In this document: positions 47,491 through 56,099 of the stretch, in pieces
Position numbering within the stretch: position 1 is the stretch's first letter
Layout of the letters: each line of letters begins with the position of its first letter
Origin: Siminovitchia terrae
GTDB lineage: Bacteria; Bacillota; Bacilli; Bacillales; Bacillaceae_C
DNA: 63,072 nucleotides
Assembly: GCF_003605405.2 (NCBI RefSeq)
Contig: NZ_QYTW02000031.1
Location: 1 to 63,072 of the forward strand
Reading direction: 5' to 3'
The notes under the pieces: generated by a model
What the model saw: only the letters and a program-made list of their open reading frames with translations
The model's database searches: none
Told to the model about the DNA's origin: nothing
Position numbers and translations under genes: made by a program

Positions 47491-47541
47491 ATATCCCCCA
47501 TCAAATAATCATCTTGTTTATGATTATTTGATGGGGGATAT
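47491..47541. terminator. 22-bp perfect inverted repeat downstream of the TPP enzyme gene
   Basis: The arm at 47491-47512 (ATATCCCCCATCAAATAATC plus AT) is perfectly complementary to 47520-47541 around a 7-nt loop. It lies 10 bp after the stop of the minus-strand gene but has no T-tract. It may act as a terminator or an mRNA-stabilising hairpin. Confidence 0.5.
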
Positions 47542-47550
47542 TCTTGATGC

Positions 47551-49146
47551 TTAAGAATGGGGTAACTGTATATCAAATAAAACCGGCTCCTGCAATGAAA
47601 TAGCTGTTTGAAACACTTCTTCAAAATCTCTCATTGACTCCGGCCTAAAACCTTTTATGCCAAAGCTATCTGCAAGGATTAGAAAGTCTGGATTTCCAAA
47701 CGTTACATTGAAACTCTTTCCGAATTTCTTGTTCATCATTTTTTGTTCAAGTTTTAATACTTGGTCGTTCAATACGATAATAACCACTGGAAGCCCGATT
47801 CTTTTGGCTACCTCCAGCTCGGAAAATGTCATCATTGCCCCACCATCCCCAGTAATGCAAATCACAGGTGCGTTGGGACAGGCGAGCTTAGCACCAATCG
47901 ATCCGGGGATTGCGATTCCCATGGAAGCAAGCCCGTTTGAAATGATCAGACTTCCAGGCTCTTTCGGCTGGTATGTCCGGGCGATTGATATTTTGTGCGC
48001 TCCTACATCAGAAACAACAACAGCATTGTCAGATGTTTGTTTTTCAATAATATGAAGGATTTTTTCTATACTCAAGGGCGATTGAGCGATGTTGCTAAAT
48101 TCTAAGGTGATTTGATATGACTGTTCAATGTTCTTTTTCAGATTGCCTGACGGAACCCAACTTTTTACAGGGACATCTAGACTATTTAGCATTTGCAATG
48201 AGTTTTTGATATGCCCCATGACTTGGGTTGCCACCGGATAGTACTCATCCGGCTCCGGCAATTCCGAGTCGATATGTAAGATGGGAATCCGCCTGCGGTT
48301 CCATTCTTTTGGGAGTCTTTCTATTGTATCAAACCCTATGACAATCAATAGATCAGCCTCATCAATTCCTGATAAGACTAGATCATTTTCATTGAATCCA
48401 AACGTAAAATAATTATTGGGAGCGTCTTTTGGCAACACCCCTTTTGCCATAAAAGAGTGAGTGACGGGAGCCTGAAGTTTTGATATAAAGGCGAGTACTT
48501 CCGCACAGGCCTCCTGTTTTATTACTTTTTGGCCAATGATTACAAACGGTCTTTCACTTTGTTTGAGACTGGAAATGGCACACTGGATGGTTTGTAGGGA
48601 AGGAAGAACAGGCTGTTCATTCATGATCGGCAAAACCTTTGGTGGGACCGGTTTGACTGCCAGATTTTCAGGCAACTCAAGGAATACTGCTCCGTGCTTT
48701 CCTTCATATGCAGTCTTAAAGGCTTTCCGAATCATTTCAGGTATCGTATCGGCTTCTTTGATTTGGGCTGACCATTTTGTGACAGGCTCCATGACATCAG
48801 TCATCTCAATAAACTGATGTGAATGCTTATGTTGCATGCCGAGCCCGGCTTGCCCTGCAATGGCAACTACGGGGGAACCATCAAGCTGAGCTGTAGCCAA
48901 CCCTGTTAACAGGTTACCTGCTCCGGGGCCCAGCGTAGCTGTGCAAACCCCCGGTCTTTTGGCAAGCTTTCCGTAAACGCCTGCCATAAAAGCCGCTCCT
49001 TGTTCATGTCTAACCGGAATAAATTGGATTTGTTGGGATCGGGATATGGACTCAACCAGGTCAAGGGTCTCCTTTCCAACAATCCCAAAGACATACTCAA
49101 CACCTTCGTTTTCCAAACACTGTACCAATACATCTGTTGCTTTCAT
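47551..49146 (-). CDS. thiamine diphosphate enzyme, acetolactate synthase-like
   Basis: The protein has 531 residues and three domains. The PYR domain has GIVGKETLDL (catalytic Glu region), the middle domain is Rossmann-like, and the PP domain has the ThDP motif GDGGAMMTFSELE...VLNDQ. It resembles acetolactate synthase large subunits and related decarboxylases. No regulatory subunit or ilv/als gene is adjacent, so the substrate is uncertain. GGAGGATATTG precedes ATG 49146. A longer frame exists but overlaps the next gene. Confidence 0.75.
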   Translation of the reverse strand: MKATDVLVQCLENEGVEYVFGIVGKETLDLVESISRSQQIQFIPVRHEQGAAFMAGVYGKLAKRPGVCTATLGPGAGNLLTGLATAQLDGSPVVAIAGQAGLGMQHKHSHQFIEMTDVMEPVTKWSAQIKEADTIPEMIRKAFKTAYEGKHGAVFLELPENLAVKPVPPKVLPIMNEQPVLPSLQTIQCAISSLKQSERPFVIIGQKVIKQEACAEVLAFISKLQAPVTHSFMAKGVLPKDAPNNYFTFGFNENDLVLSGIDEADLLIVIGFDTIERLPKEWNRRRIPILHIDSELPEPDEYYPVATQVMGHIKNSLQMLNSLDVPVKSWVPSGNLKKNIEQSYQITLEFSNIAQSPLSIEKILHIIEKQTSDNAVVVSDVGAHKISIARTYQPKEPGSLIISNGLASMGIAIPGSIGAKLACPNAPVICITGDGGAMMTFSELEVAKRIGLPVVIIVLNDQVLKLEQKMMNKKFGKSFNVTFGNPDFLILADSFGIKGFRPESMRDFEEVFQTAISLQEPVLFDIQLPHS

Positions 49147-49216
49147 CAATATCCTCCGCAGGAAAAAGTTAGTGTTAGCTTTGGCCATTGATGTTAAAAA
49201 TATGAGTGCTACACCC

Positions 49217-49972
49217 TCAATGTTTAAATAAATGGAAAAGCATACGTTCTTTATCATCGAAAAATTGTTTCATGAGACGAAAGTGCTCCGTGTTTTCAAG
49301 TGTCGTTTTCTTTATCCCTTCCCTTGTGAACTCATACAATAAGGCATCAGGGTATGCCATGATGATCGGAGAATGCGTGGCAATAATGAACTGGGATGAT
49401 TGACTAACAAGTTCATTGATCCGAGACAGCATTGATAATTGTCTTAAAGGGGATAATGCTGCCTCAGGTTCATCCATGATATAAAGGCCTTTCCCCTTAA
49501 AACGATTTGTGAAGGCGGCAAAGAAGGACTCTCCATGTGATTGCTCATGAAGAGAAACTCCCCCAAACTGATCAATGACACGCGGGCCACCAGGTTCATT
49601 ATCAAGTTCTTCAATATTTGTTGCTACATTGTAGAACGATTCTGCCCGAAGAAAGAAACCATCTTTTGGTTTTAGCACCCCTTTTATCAACCGAAGATAC
49701 TGCTCTAATTCTGAGTGTGAATCGTGGGTTGAAAAATTGAAGTTGAAGGAGCCGCCCTCAGGATTGAATCCAGCAGAGATGGCGATGGCTTCAATTAAAG
49801 TTGACTTCCCCATCCCATTTTCACCAACAATATAAGTTACTTGAGGATGCAAGGGGAGTTCTGTGAGTGATTCAATTGCTGGAAGGCAAAAGGGATATTC
49901 ATTTTTTGATGGTATGTCATCATTCAATAATTTGACCCTCTTTATATATTGATTGGATTGATTTAATTTCAC
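49217..49972 (-). CDS. AAA-family ATPase (ABC/SMC-like fold)
   Basis: This stand-alone ATPase has about 251 residues. Walker A is GENGMGKST, the signature-like motif is HEQSHGESFF, Walker B is LYIMDEPEAALS and the switch histidine is ATHSP. These are typical of OLD/Rad50-like ATPases and of small proteins encoded alone in bacilli. No nuclease or toxin partner is adjacent, so a defence role is not supported. GTG 49972 follows TTGGAG. ATG 50005 is an alternative. Confidence 0.75.
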   Translation of the reverse strand: MKLNQSNQYIKRVKLLNDDIPSKNEYPFCLPAIESLTELPLHPQVTYIVGENGMGKSTLIEAIAISAGFNPEGGSFNFNFSTHDSHSELEQYLRLIKGVLKPKDGFFLRAESFYNVATNIEELDNEPGGPRVIDQFGGVSLHEQSHGESFFAAFTNRFKGKGLYIMDEPEAALSPLRQLSMLSRINELVSQSSQFIIATHSPIIMAYPDALLYEFTREGIKKTTLENTEHFRLMKQFFDDKERMLFHLFKH

Positions 49973-50051
49973 TATTATCCGCTCCAAAATAATTGTTTCT
50001 ATCATCTTACCTTATTAGAAGCAAAAATTTGATAAGGAAATACCTTAATAT

Positions 50052-50107
50052 TATTTCCTCGGGAATAATCGACAATGATATGTGTATTTCCTCGGGAATA
50101 ATCGACA
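50052..50107 (+). promoter_or_regulatory. 23-bp direct repeat, 33 bp apart
   Basis: The 23-bp sequence at 50052-50074, whose core is TTTCCTCGGGAATAATCGAC, is repeated exactly at 50085-50107. The 33-bp period equals about three helical turns. Each unit contains the near-palindrome TTCCtcGGGAA. It sits between a divergent gene pair, so it is a candidate operator for one or both. Confidence 0.55.
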
Positions 50108-50137
50108 TTTAAAAATATTTCAATAGAGGTGAGGAAA

Positions 50138-51064
50138 TTGGAAATGCAAAAGGTTAAAGGACTTAAGTCAAATGATATTGTTGGACTCACGGCATCCGCA
50201 GGACCTGTTAGCCACGAGCAATTGAAAAAGGCAATCTTAGCACTGGAAGAACTAGGTTTTATTGTAGTGGTAGGGGAGACGTGCAGTATGAACTATAGGG
50301 GGTATTTAGCAGGAGCGCCTCAAAAGCGAGCTTCAGAATTAAACGACATGTTTGCCAATCAGGAGATAAAGGCTATTTTTTGCTTGCGGGGCGGTTATGG
50401 GTCAACACAGATCCTACCTCTTCTTAACCGAGAATTAATTAAAAGAAATCCGAAACTGTTGGTCGGCTATAGTGATATCACTGCTTTGCACCTTTTCCTT
50501 CAGCAATGCTGCGGAATTCCATCAATTCACGGTCCGATGCCCGCTTCAGATTTAATTGACGCGGATTCATTTACCAAAGAAGACCTCTATCGGTTATTGA
50601 AAGGTGATACTTCATTAGAGAGAGTGTGTAATCCTCCCGGAGAAAAGATGGAAGGGGTGATCCCTGGAAGGGCAGGCGGAATACTCATAGGAGGGAACTT
50701 GAGCCTTCTTTCCGCATTGATGGGAACGCCTTATGAAATAGACACAAAAGGAAAAATTTTAATCCTAGAAGAAATAAATGAGGAGCCTTACAAGCTGGAT
50801 AGGATGATGACGCAGCTTGCGTTAGGAGGAAAATTTTCAGAAGCGGAAGGGATTGTTCTCGGAACTTGGTCTGGATGCTATTCTGATTCGAATTTTAACA
50901 TCAAAGACCTATTTAAGGAGATGCTCGAACCATTCGGAAAGCCGGTGCTATTCAATTTAAGAGCGGGACATTGCAGCCCAATGATTTCCCTGCCACTGGG
51001 AGCCTTTGTGGAAATTGATGCCGACAGGGGAGAATTTGTAATCAAAGAGGGCATCATACAGTAG
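50138..51064 (+). CDS. LD-carboxypeptidase, S66 family
   Basis: This S66 serine peptidase has about 308 residues and cleaves the D-Ala from murein tetrapeptides (LdcA-like; B. subtilis YkfA is related). The nucleophile Ser is in LRGGYGS, Glu is in LEEINEEPYKLDRMM and His is in LRAGHCSP, so the triad is complete. There is no signal peptide, so it acts in the cytoplasm on recycled peptides. TTG 50138 fits the AGAGGTGAGG site best; ATG 50144 is possible. Confidence 0.85.
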   Translation: MEMQKVKGLKSNDIVGLTASAGPVSHEQLKKAILALEELGFIVVVGETCSMNYRGYLAGAPQKRASELNDMFANQEIKAIFCLRGGYGSTQILPLLNRELIKRNPKLLVGYSDITALHLFLQQCCGIPSIHGPMPASDLIDADSFTKEDLYRLLKGDTSLERVCNPPGEKMEGVIPGRAGGILIGGNLSLLSALMGTPYEIDTKGKILILEEINEEPYKLDRMMTQLALGGKFSEAEGIVLGTWSGCYSDSNFNIKDLFKEMLEPFGKPVLFNLRAGHCSPMISLPLGAFVEIDADRGEFVIKEGIIQ

Positions 51065-51159
51065 GCAGAGTTCTTGCCATACGGTATTTTCCAGTATAAG
51101 ATATGGGTAATTTCTTAATTTTCACTAATATCTTGATAGGTTAGGAGCAGGCATTACCG

Positions 51160-52749
51160 ATGACGACAACAAACTTGGTGATTTTGCAGACAAGCGATGT
51201 TCATGGAAATATTTTTCCTATTCATTACGGGACCAATGCCTACGCTGACATTGGACTGGGGAAAATTTCGACCCTTGTGAAAAAGGAACGGAGTCAAAAT
51301 AATAACGTGCTTTTAATCGATAATGGCGACCTGATTCAGGGAACGCCAATGACTTACCATTATGTTCGATCAGATGAACATAGTCATCTTCCGAACCCCA
51401 TGGTGGCGGTATTAAACGAAATGAAATATGACGCAGGGGTGTTTGGAAACCATGAATTCAATTATGGGTTGGAAAATTTGGAGGCTGCCGTAAAACAGGC
51501 GAAATACCCTTGGCTCTCAGCAAATATTTTAAATGAAGCTGATCAAACTCCATATTTTGGAAAGCCATATATGATAAAAAAGTTTGATGATGACCTGAAG
51601 GTGGCTGTATTAGGATTAACGACTCCCTACATACCGTACTGGGAAAAACCAGAAAATATTGTGGGATTGCAATTTGCTGATCCTGTGAAAACGGCGAAAA
51701 AGTGGGTACCGTTTTTAAAAGAAGAAGAGCAGGCTGATATCGTCGTTGTATCATATCATGGCGGCTTTGAAAGGGATTTAGACACGGGTGAACCCATTGA
51801 AAAAATTACTAGGGAAAATCAAGGCTATCGCTTATGCATAGAGGTGCCGGGCATTGATGTTCTTTTAACGGGCCACCAACACCGAAAAATTTATGGAAAA
51901 GAGCTGAACGAAGTCATTGTTCTTCAGTCGGGCAGTTCAGGCTCCTTTCTTGGGAAGGCTGTTTTGAAGCTTGAAAAGGTTGGAGGGAAGTGGAAGACGG
52001 TCAGTAAAGATTCTGAGCTGTTGTCTGTTAAAGATGTGCCGGAAGATCAGTCTCTGCTTGATAAAGTAGAAATATACGAGAGGCATACACAGGCATGGCT
52101 GGATCAGCCAATTGGCAAAATAGAAGGGAATATGCTGGTGGAGGATGCCATGCAAATCAGGTTGAAAGATAATGCACTCATCGAATTTATTAATAAGGTA
52201 CAGATGGACGCTGCCGGGGTGGATATTTCAACTACAGCTTTGTTTGACAACGAATCTCCGGGGTTCCCAACAAATGTGACGATGCGTGATGTTGTCTCTA
52301 ACTATATTTATCCAAATACATTGAAGGTTGTCCGTATCTCAGGTAAAGATATGAGAGATGCCTTGGAGCGTTCAGCTTCTTACTTCATGCCATATAACGG
52401 TAAAGAAATAGAAGTGAACCCGGCATTTACCACGCCAAAGCCTCAGCATTATAATTATGATATGTGGGAAGGAATCGAGTATATAATCGATATTTCCAAG
52501 CCAGAAGGAGAAAGAGTTGTCAGACTTGAGTGCCAAGCGGTGCCTGTTTTACCTGATCGATCATATGACGTTGTCATGAGCAATTACCGGGCGGGAGGTG
52601 GCGGACAATATTTTATGTACCAAGGAAAGCCTGTCATAAAAGAAATACAAATCGATATGTCCGAGCTGATCGCCAATTATTTTCTCAGGGAAAAGACAGT
52701 AAAGGCGACGGTGAACGGCAATTGGAAAGTTATTCATGGTTCGAACTGA
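51160..52749 (+). CDS. metallophosphatase / 5'-nucleotidase family protein
   Basis: The protein has 529 residues. The N-terminal calcineurin-like metallophosphatase domain has TSDVHGNIFP, DNGDLIQGTP, GNHEFNYG and GHQHRKI. The C-terminal 5'-nucleotidase domain has YIYPNTLKVVRISGKDMRDALE and MSNYRAGGGG. It resembles 2',3'-cyclic nucleotide phosphodiesterase/5'-nucleotidases but lacks a signal peptide and anchor, so it is probably intracellular. The 3' end overlaps the convergent BrkB-family gene by 20 bp. Confidence 0.85.
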   Translation: MTTTNLVILQTSDVHGNIFPIHYGTNAYADIGLGKISTLVKKERSQNNNVLLIDNGDLIQGTPMTYHYVRSDEHSHLPNPMVAVLNEMKYDAGVFGNHEFNYGLENLEAAVKQAKYPWLSANILNEADQTPYFGKPYMIKKFDDDLKVAVLGLTTPYIPYWEKPENIVGLQFADPVKTAKKWVPFLKEEEQADIVVVSYHGGFERDLDTGEPIEKITRENQGYRLCIEVPGIDVLLTGHQHRKIYGKELNEVIVLQSGSSGSFLGKAVLKLEKVGGKWKTVSKDSELLSVKDVPEDQSLLDKVEIYERHTQAWLDQPIGKIEGNMLVEDAMQIRLKDNALIEFINKVQMDAAGVDISTTALFDNESPGFPTNVTMRDVVSNYIYPNTLKVVRISGKDMRDALERSASYFMPYNGKEIEVNPAFTTPKPQHYNYDMWEGIEYIIDISKPEGERVVRLECQAVPVLPDRSYDVVMSNYRAGGGGQYFMYQGKPVIKEIQIDMSELIANYFLREKTVKATVNGNWKVIHGSN

Positions 52750-53539
52750 AGAAAGAAGCATTAATTAATCCTCCGGTCAGGAGTACGGCAGCTGTCAAAT
52801 AAAACCAGATCATCAATACGATGATGCTACCGAGTTGGCCATAGAGCTGGGAATAGTTGATATACGACACATAATACGAAAATCCAATTGAAGCGCCTTG
52901 CCAGCCGACTGTTGCAAAGATGGCTCCTGGGAGAACTGATGAAAAAGGGATTTTTCCGCTGGGCACCAATCTATAAACAAGAAGAAAGAAGAAAAATAAA
53001 TAAATGGTGCCAATACCCCATTTGATCAAAAACCATGACTCATAAAAAATTAAAGGCATATCGAGGCGGGAGGATAAGAACACCCGCCCGATCTCTTCTC
53101 CGATGGGTACGAGAAGTGAGATAGTCAAAGTGATCATCAGGATGGCTGTTAAAAATAAATCTTTGCCTAGAGCTAAAAAAAACCCTTCCTTTCTAATGAT
53201 TCCGTACGCATCATTCATTGCTCTCACAATAGATTGGACAGCCATGGAGGAAATCCAAAAGGAGGAAATCAAGCTGAATGAGGCGAGCCTTGTACTTTGT
53301 CTGTCAAAAATGAGGATGATATTGTTTTCGATAAGTGCGTAGCTTCCTTTGGGAGCGAATTGTTTGATGGCAGACAATACATCTGTCGAATAGATCGGGA
53401 AAAAGCTCAGAAGGGAAAGAACAAAGATAAGAAAAGGGAAGATGGATAACATGAAAAAATAAGCCATTTGGGCAGATTGGTCATGAAAACGGTCTACAAA
53501 AAAACGTTTGAAAATATATAAAATGAACCTCATTTCCAT
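52730..53539 (-). CDS. YihY/BrkB-family membrane protein
   Basis: This integral membrane protein has 269 residues and about six membrane segments. Family hallmarks are SAQMAYFFMLSIFPFLIF near 23-40, WISSMAVQSIVRAMNDAYG, and the C-terminal SQLYGQLGSIIVLMIWFYLTA. The name RNase BN once given to the family is wrong; the function is unknown (possibly a transporter). It converges on the nucleotidase gene with a 20-bp overlap. Confidence 0.85.
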   Translation of the reverse strand: MEMRFILYIFKRFFVDRFHDQSAQMAYFFMLSIFPFLIFVLSLLSFFPIYSTDVLSAIKQFAPKGSYALIENNIILIFDRQSTRLASFSLISSFWISSMAVQSIVRAMNDAYGIIRKEGFFLALGKDLFLTAILMITLTISLLVPIGEEIGRVFLSSRLDMPLIFYESWFLIKWGIGTIYLFFFFLLVYRLVPSGKIPFSSVLPGAIFATVGWQGASIGFSYYVSYINYSQLYGQLGSIIVLMIWFYLTAAVLLTGGLINASFFSSNHE

Positions 53540-53571
53540 CCTCCCCTGGATGAGCCGTGTTTTATTTTACA

Positions 53572-54424
53572 TTATTCCCTTATCATTAAAATTATTTTCC
53601 CTACATTTTTATTTTCCGTCATGGGCGCATGGGCCTTATTGGCGTCTCCCCAATCCCAAATCGAATCAATGACAGGCTTGAGCTTACCGTCACGGAATCT
53701 TTCAATGGTAAACTCAGAAAAAGACTTTGTCAGTGTTGCTTTCCTTTCAACTGATTGGGAACGAAGCGCGGTGTCGATTATCTGTATTCTTTTAACTTCA
53801 TTCAGCAGAAGTCTCCCACTTCAGTAAGTGGTGAGATGAATGCATATTGGTATTTCATTAAGTGGGGGTTCAAACCCCGGCTGAATAAAGTTAAAGCCTC
53901 CGGCGGATGCCACAGATTTTCAGAGGAAATTTATCGAGCGGAGCTCGATAAAATCTGGGCGCAAATACGCCAAGGCGCATTTGATATATTATTTTTAGCA
54001 AGTTGTCGTCCGGGACTTTTGCTCTTCCCATTGTTCCAATCAAGTTCATCCTTCCATCCATGTCAAGAGAATCGATGTTTTTCTCCCGATCCCACTGTAA
54101 CGATGATATTGGCTCCTGCTTCTCGTGCCAGCTGGATTGCCGCTGCCTCGACTCCGCGTATCCTCCGCCAGTGAGCAGAGCGCAGATACGGTCCCCTATT
54201 TTCCGGCCTTTGACGTTTTGAGCGATCTTTTCAATTGTCCCGCTCGCTCCCAGACCAAGAATATCTGAAGCTCCCGTAGGAGGAGGGTACAGTCCTCGTT
54301 TTTGAAGAAGATCCGCCTGGTTAAGTGCTGTAGCCTTTACCTTTATCAGTATCAGCAATGGTTGGCTCTTTGGATCGTCCAATCTTCAGTTCTAGGGTAC
54401 CTTATCTACAATAATCGATTTCAA
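53572..54424 (-). pseudogene. NAD(P)H-quinone oxidoreductase pseudogene split by element copy 6
   Basis: This is a medium-chain zinc-independent oxidoreductase (quinone oxidoreductase type). Recognisable minus-strand pieces in order are LIKVKATALNQADLLQKRG, PPPTGASDILGLG, GDRICALLTGGGYAE, AAIQLAREAGANIIVTVGS (another frame) and NIDSLDMDGRMNLIGTMG. After the inserted element comes the C-terminal part RSQSVERKATLTKSFSEF, then IWDWGDANKAHAPMTENKN and NVGKIIL. It has at least one frameshift at the start, internal deletions totalling roughly 100 codons, and the 190-bp insertion. AAAGGAG precedes the probable TTG start. Confidence 0.85.
53796..53985 (+). repeat. 190-bp TTTAA element, copy 6 (full length, inside a pseudogene)
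   Basis: Reference copy. Within the element, hairpin 1 is at 17-41 (TCTCCCACTT / AAGTGGTGAGA). Hairpin 2 is at 62-91 (GGGG-TTCAAA-CCCC capped stem). Hairpin 3 is at 118-162 (CAGATTTT / AAAATCTG outer, TTATCGAGC / GCTCGATAA inner). Hairpin 4 is at 163-176 (GGCG / CGCC). Deleting these 190 bp leaves TTTTAA joined to ATATTATT and restores the host frame (L-K-I-I-F-K-R-I). Confidence 0.95.
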
Positions 54425-54538
54425 CAGTTTCATCTCCTTTCATATCATCTGTTTTTCATGTAAAATTGGTGCGTCACTGTTATCGTAATAAGGTGTAACT
54501 CTTTTTTACAGATTTACTAATAGATGGGGTAGATAAGA

Positions 54539-55762
54539 ATGGAATTTCGCGTGTTAGCTAAAAAACGGACATTGGCCCAAAAACTTTTTCTTATTGTTGG
54601 AATTGTGTTCATAGCCTTTAATTTACGCCCCGCCATCACTTCGGTTGGACCGCTCGTAAGCCTGATACGGAACGATTTGGAGCTTTCCAATGGGCTGGCT
54701 GGCTCCCTGACGACCCTACCGTTAATTGCTTTTGCGGTTTTGTCACCGTTTGCTCCGAAAATCGGCCAGAAAATCGGAAATGAATTGACGATTCTGTTGG
54801 GTGTCGCTCTGATCGGCGCTGGCATTGTCATCCGTTCCATGGGAAGCATTTCCCTTTTATTTGTCGGGACGGCTGTAGCCGGAATCGGGATAGCTGTGGG
54901 CAATGTACTTCTTCCGGGAATTGTTAAGATGAAGTTCCCTAATAAAGCCACCCTAATGACTGCGGTATATTCAACGTCTCTCGGCATATCGGCTGCTATC
55001 GCATCAGGAATCAGTATTCCCCTTATTGAAAAATTTGGCTGGGGATGGGAAGATTCTCTTTTGACGTGGGCTTATTTGGCTTTGGCTGCATTTCTTATTT
55101 GGGCTCCCCAGATCAGAAAGCCTAAAGTGCCTGAAGGAAGAGTAAAGATTATCAAATACGGAAATTCGCTTCTGAAGTCCAAGCTTGCATGGCAAGTTGC
55201 ATTTTTCATGGGGTTGCAGTCCCTTATTTTTTACTGCTTGATTACATGGCTTCCGGAAATTTTATATAGCCATGGTTTCACCCGGTCATCTTCCGGCTGG
55301 ATGTTGTCGATCGTACAGTTTGCTGGTCTGCCGGCTTCCTTCATCATTCCTGTTGTTGCAGGAAAAATGAACAATCAAAGAGGGCTTGTGTTGGGATTGG
55401 GAACTATCTATCTGATTTCTTTTACAGGACTGCTGTTTGGGGGAGGCCCCCTCATCTATTTATGGGTTGTCTTGGTCGGGATAGCTCAAGGTGCCGGTTT
55501 CAGCCTGGCCTTGACGTTTCTCGTATTGCGGGCCAAAGATGTTATGGATGCTTCCCGCTTGTCGGGAATGGCCCAATCCCTTGGGTATTCTCTGGCTGCT
55601 GTCGGTCCGACGTTAATCGGCTACGAATTTGATCATACCCATTCATGGCTCCTGCCGATTTTGACACTTATGATTGTTGCTATTTTTATGACTGTTTCAG
55701 GCTTTGGAGCAGCAAGAAACAAATATGTGCTTGAAGAGGGTGTTCAAAGAGTCACTAAATGA
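54539..55762 (+). CDS. MFS transporter, CynX/NimT (YycB) type
   Basis: This major facilitator protein has 407 residues and 12 predicted membrane segments. The first helix has FNLRPAITSVGPLVSLIR, the hallmark of the cyanate/2-nitroimidazole transporter-like group. The substrate is unknown. The start ATG has a modest GGGGTAG upstream. It is a single gene after a pseudogene region. Confidence 0.85.
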   Translation: MEFRVLAKKRTLAQKLFLIVGIVFIAFNLRPAITSVGPLVSLIRNDLELSNGLAGSLTTLPLIAFAVLSPFAPKIGQKIGNELTILLGVALIGAGIVIRSMGSISLLFVGTAVAGIGIAVGNVLLPGIVKMKFPNKATLMTAVYSTSLGISAAIASGISIPLIEKFGWGWEDSLLTWAYLALAAFLIWAPQIRKPKVPEGRVKIIKYGNSLLKSKLAWQVAFFMGLQSLIFYCLITWLPEILYSHGFTRSSSGWMLSIVQFAGLPASFIIPVVAGKMNNQRGLVLGLGTIYLISFTGLLFGGGPLIYLWVVLVGIAQGAGFSLALTFLVLRAKDVMDASRLSGMAQSLGYSLAAVGPTLIGYEFDHTHSWLLPILTLMIVAIFMTVSGFGAARNKYVLEEGVQRVTK

Positions 55763-55818
55763 TTATCGGCGAATTTTGAACACTAACTTTTTATTTTTTA
55801 AAAAAAGGAGGTTTTAAA

Positions 55819-56001
55819 ATGAAAAAGTCGGAAATCGAATATAAAATCGCGGATTTAAAAGCGGATTATGTCAGGCTTCAGCATGATTTGGAAAAGCTTG
55901 AGTATGTAAAGGGGATATTGCATCCGCTTGAAAAGCAGCTTATGGAAATCGAAGAAGAACTGAAAATCTTATATAAAAAGCTTGATGAGCTAAGCGATTA
56001 A
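55819..56001 (+). CDS. small coiled-coil protein (SE1832-like), 60 aa
   Basis: The protein has 60 residues, is almost entirely helical and charged, and has heptad-like leucines (DYVRLQHDLEKLEYV, LEKQLMEIEEELKILYKKL). AAAGGAGG lies at ideal distance before the ATG, so it is expressed. It resembles the SE1832 family of small Firmicutes proteins of unknown function, an identification from memory. Confidence 0.65.
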   Translation: MKKSEIEYKIADLKADYVRLQHDLEKLEYVKGILHPLEKQLMEIEEELKILYKKLDELSD

Positions 56002-56099
56002 AGGTACCCGCCCAGTTTTCTCCAAAAAATAAGTACCTTCCATTCACCCAAAGCATAGGCTGAAGAAAAGAATAAAGTAATAGTATTGAGGGTGACAAT

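Noticed and set aside
49217-49972. Anti-phage defence ATPase (OLD/retron-like)
   Set aside because: The motifs fit, but no nuclease, reverse transcriptase or toxin partner is adjacent and the flanking genes are housekeeping.
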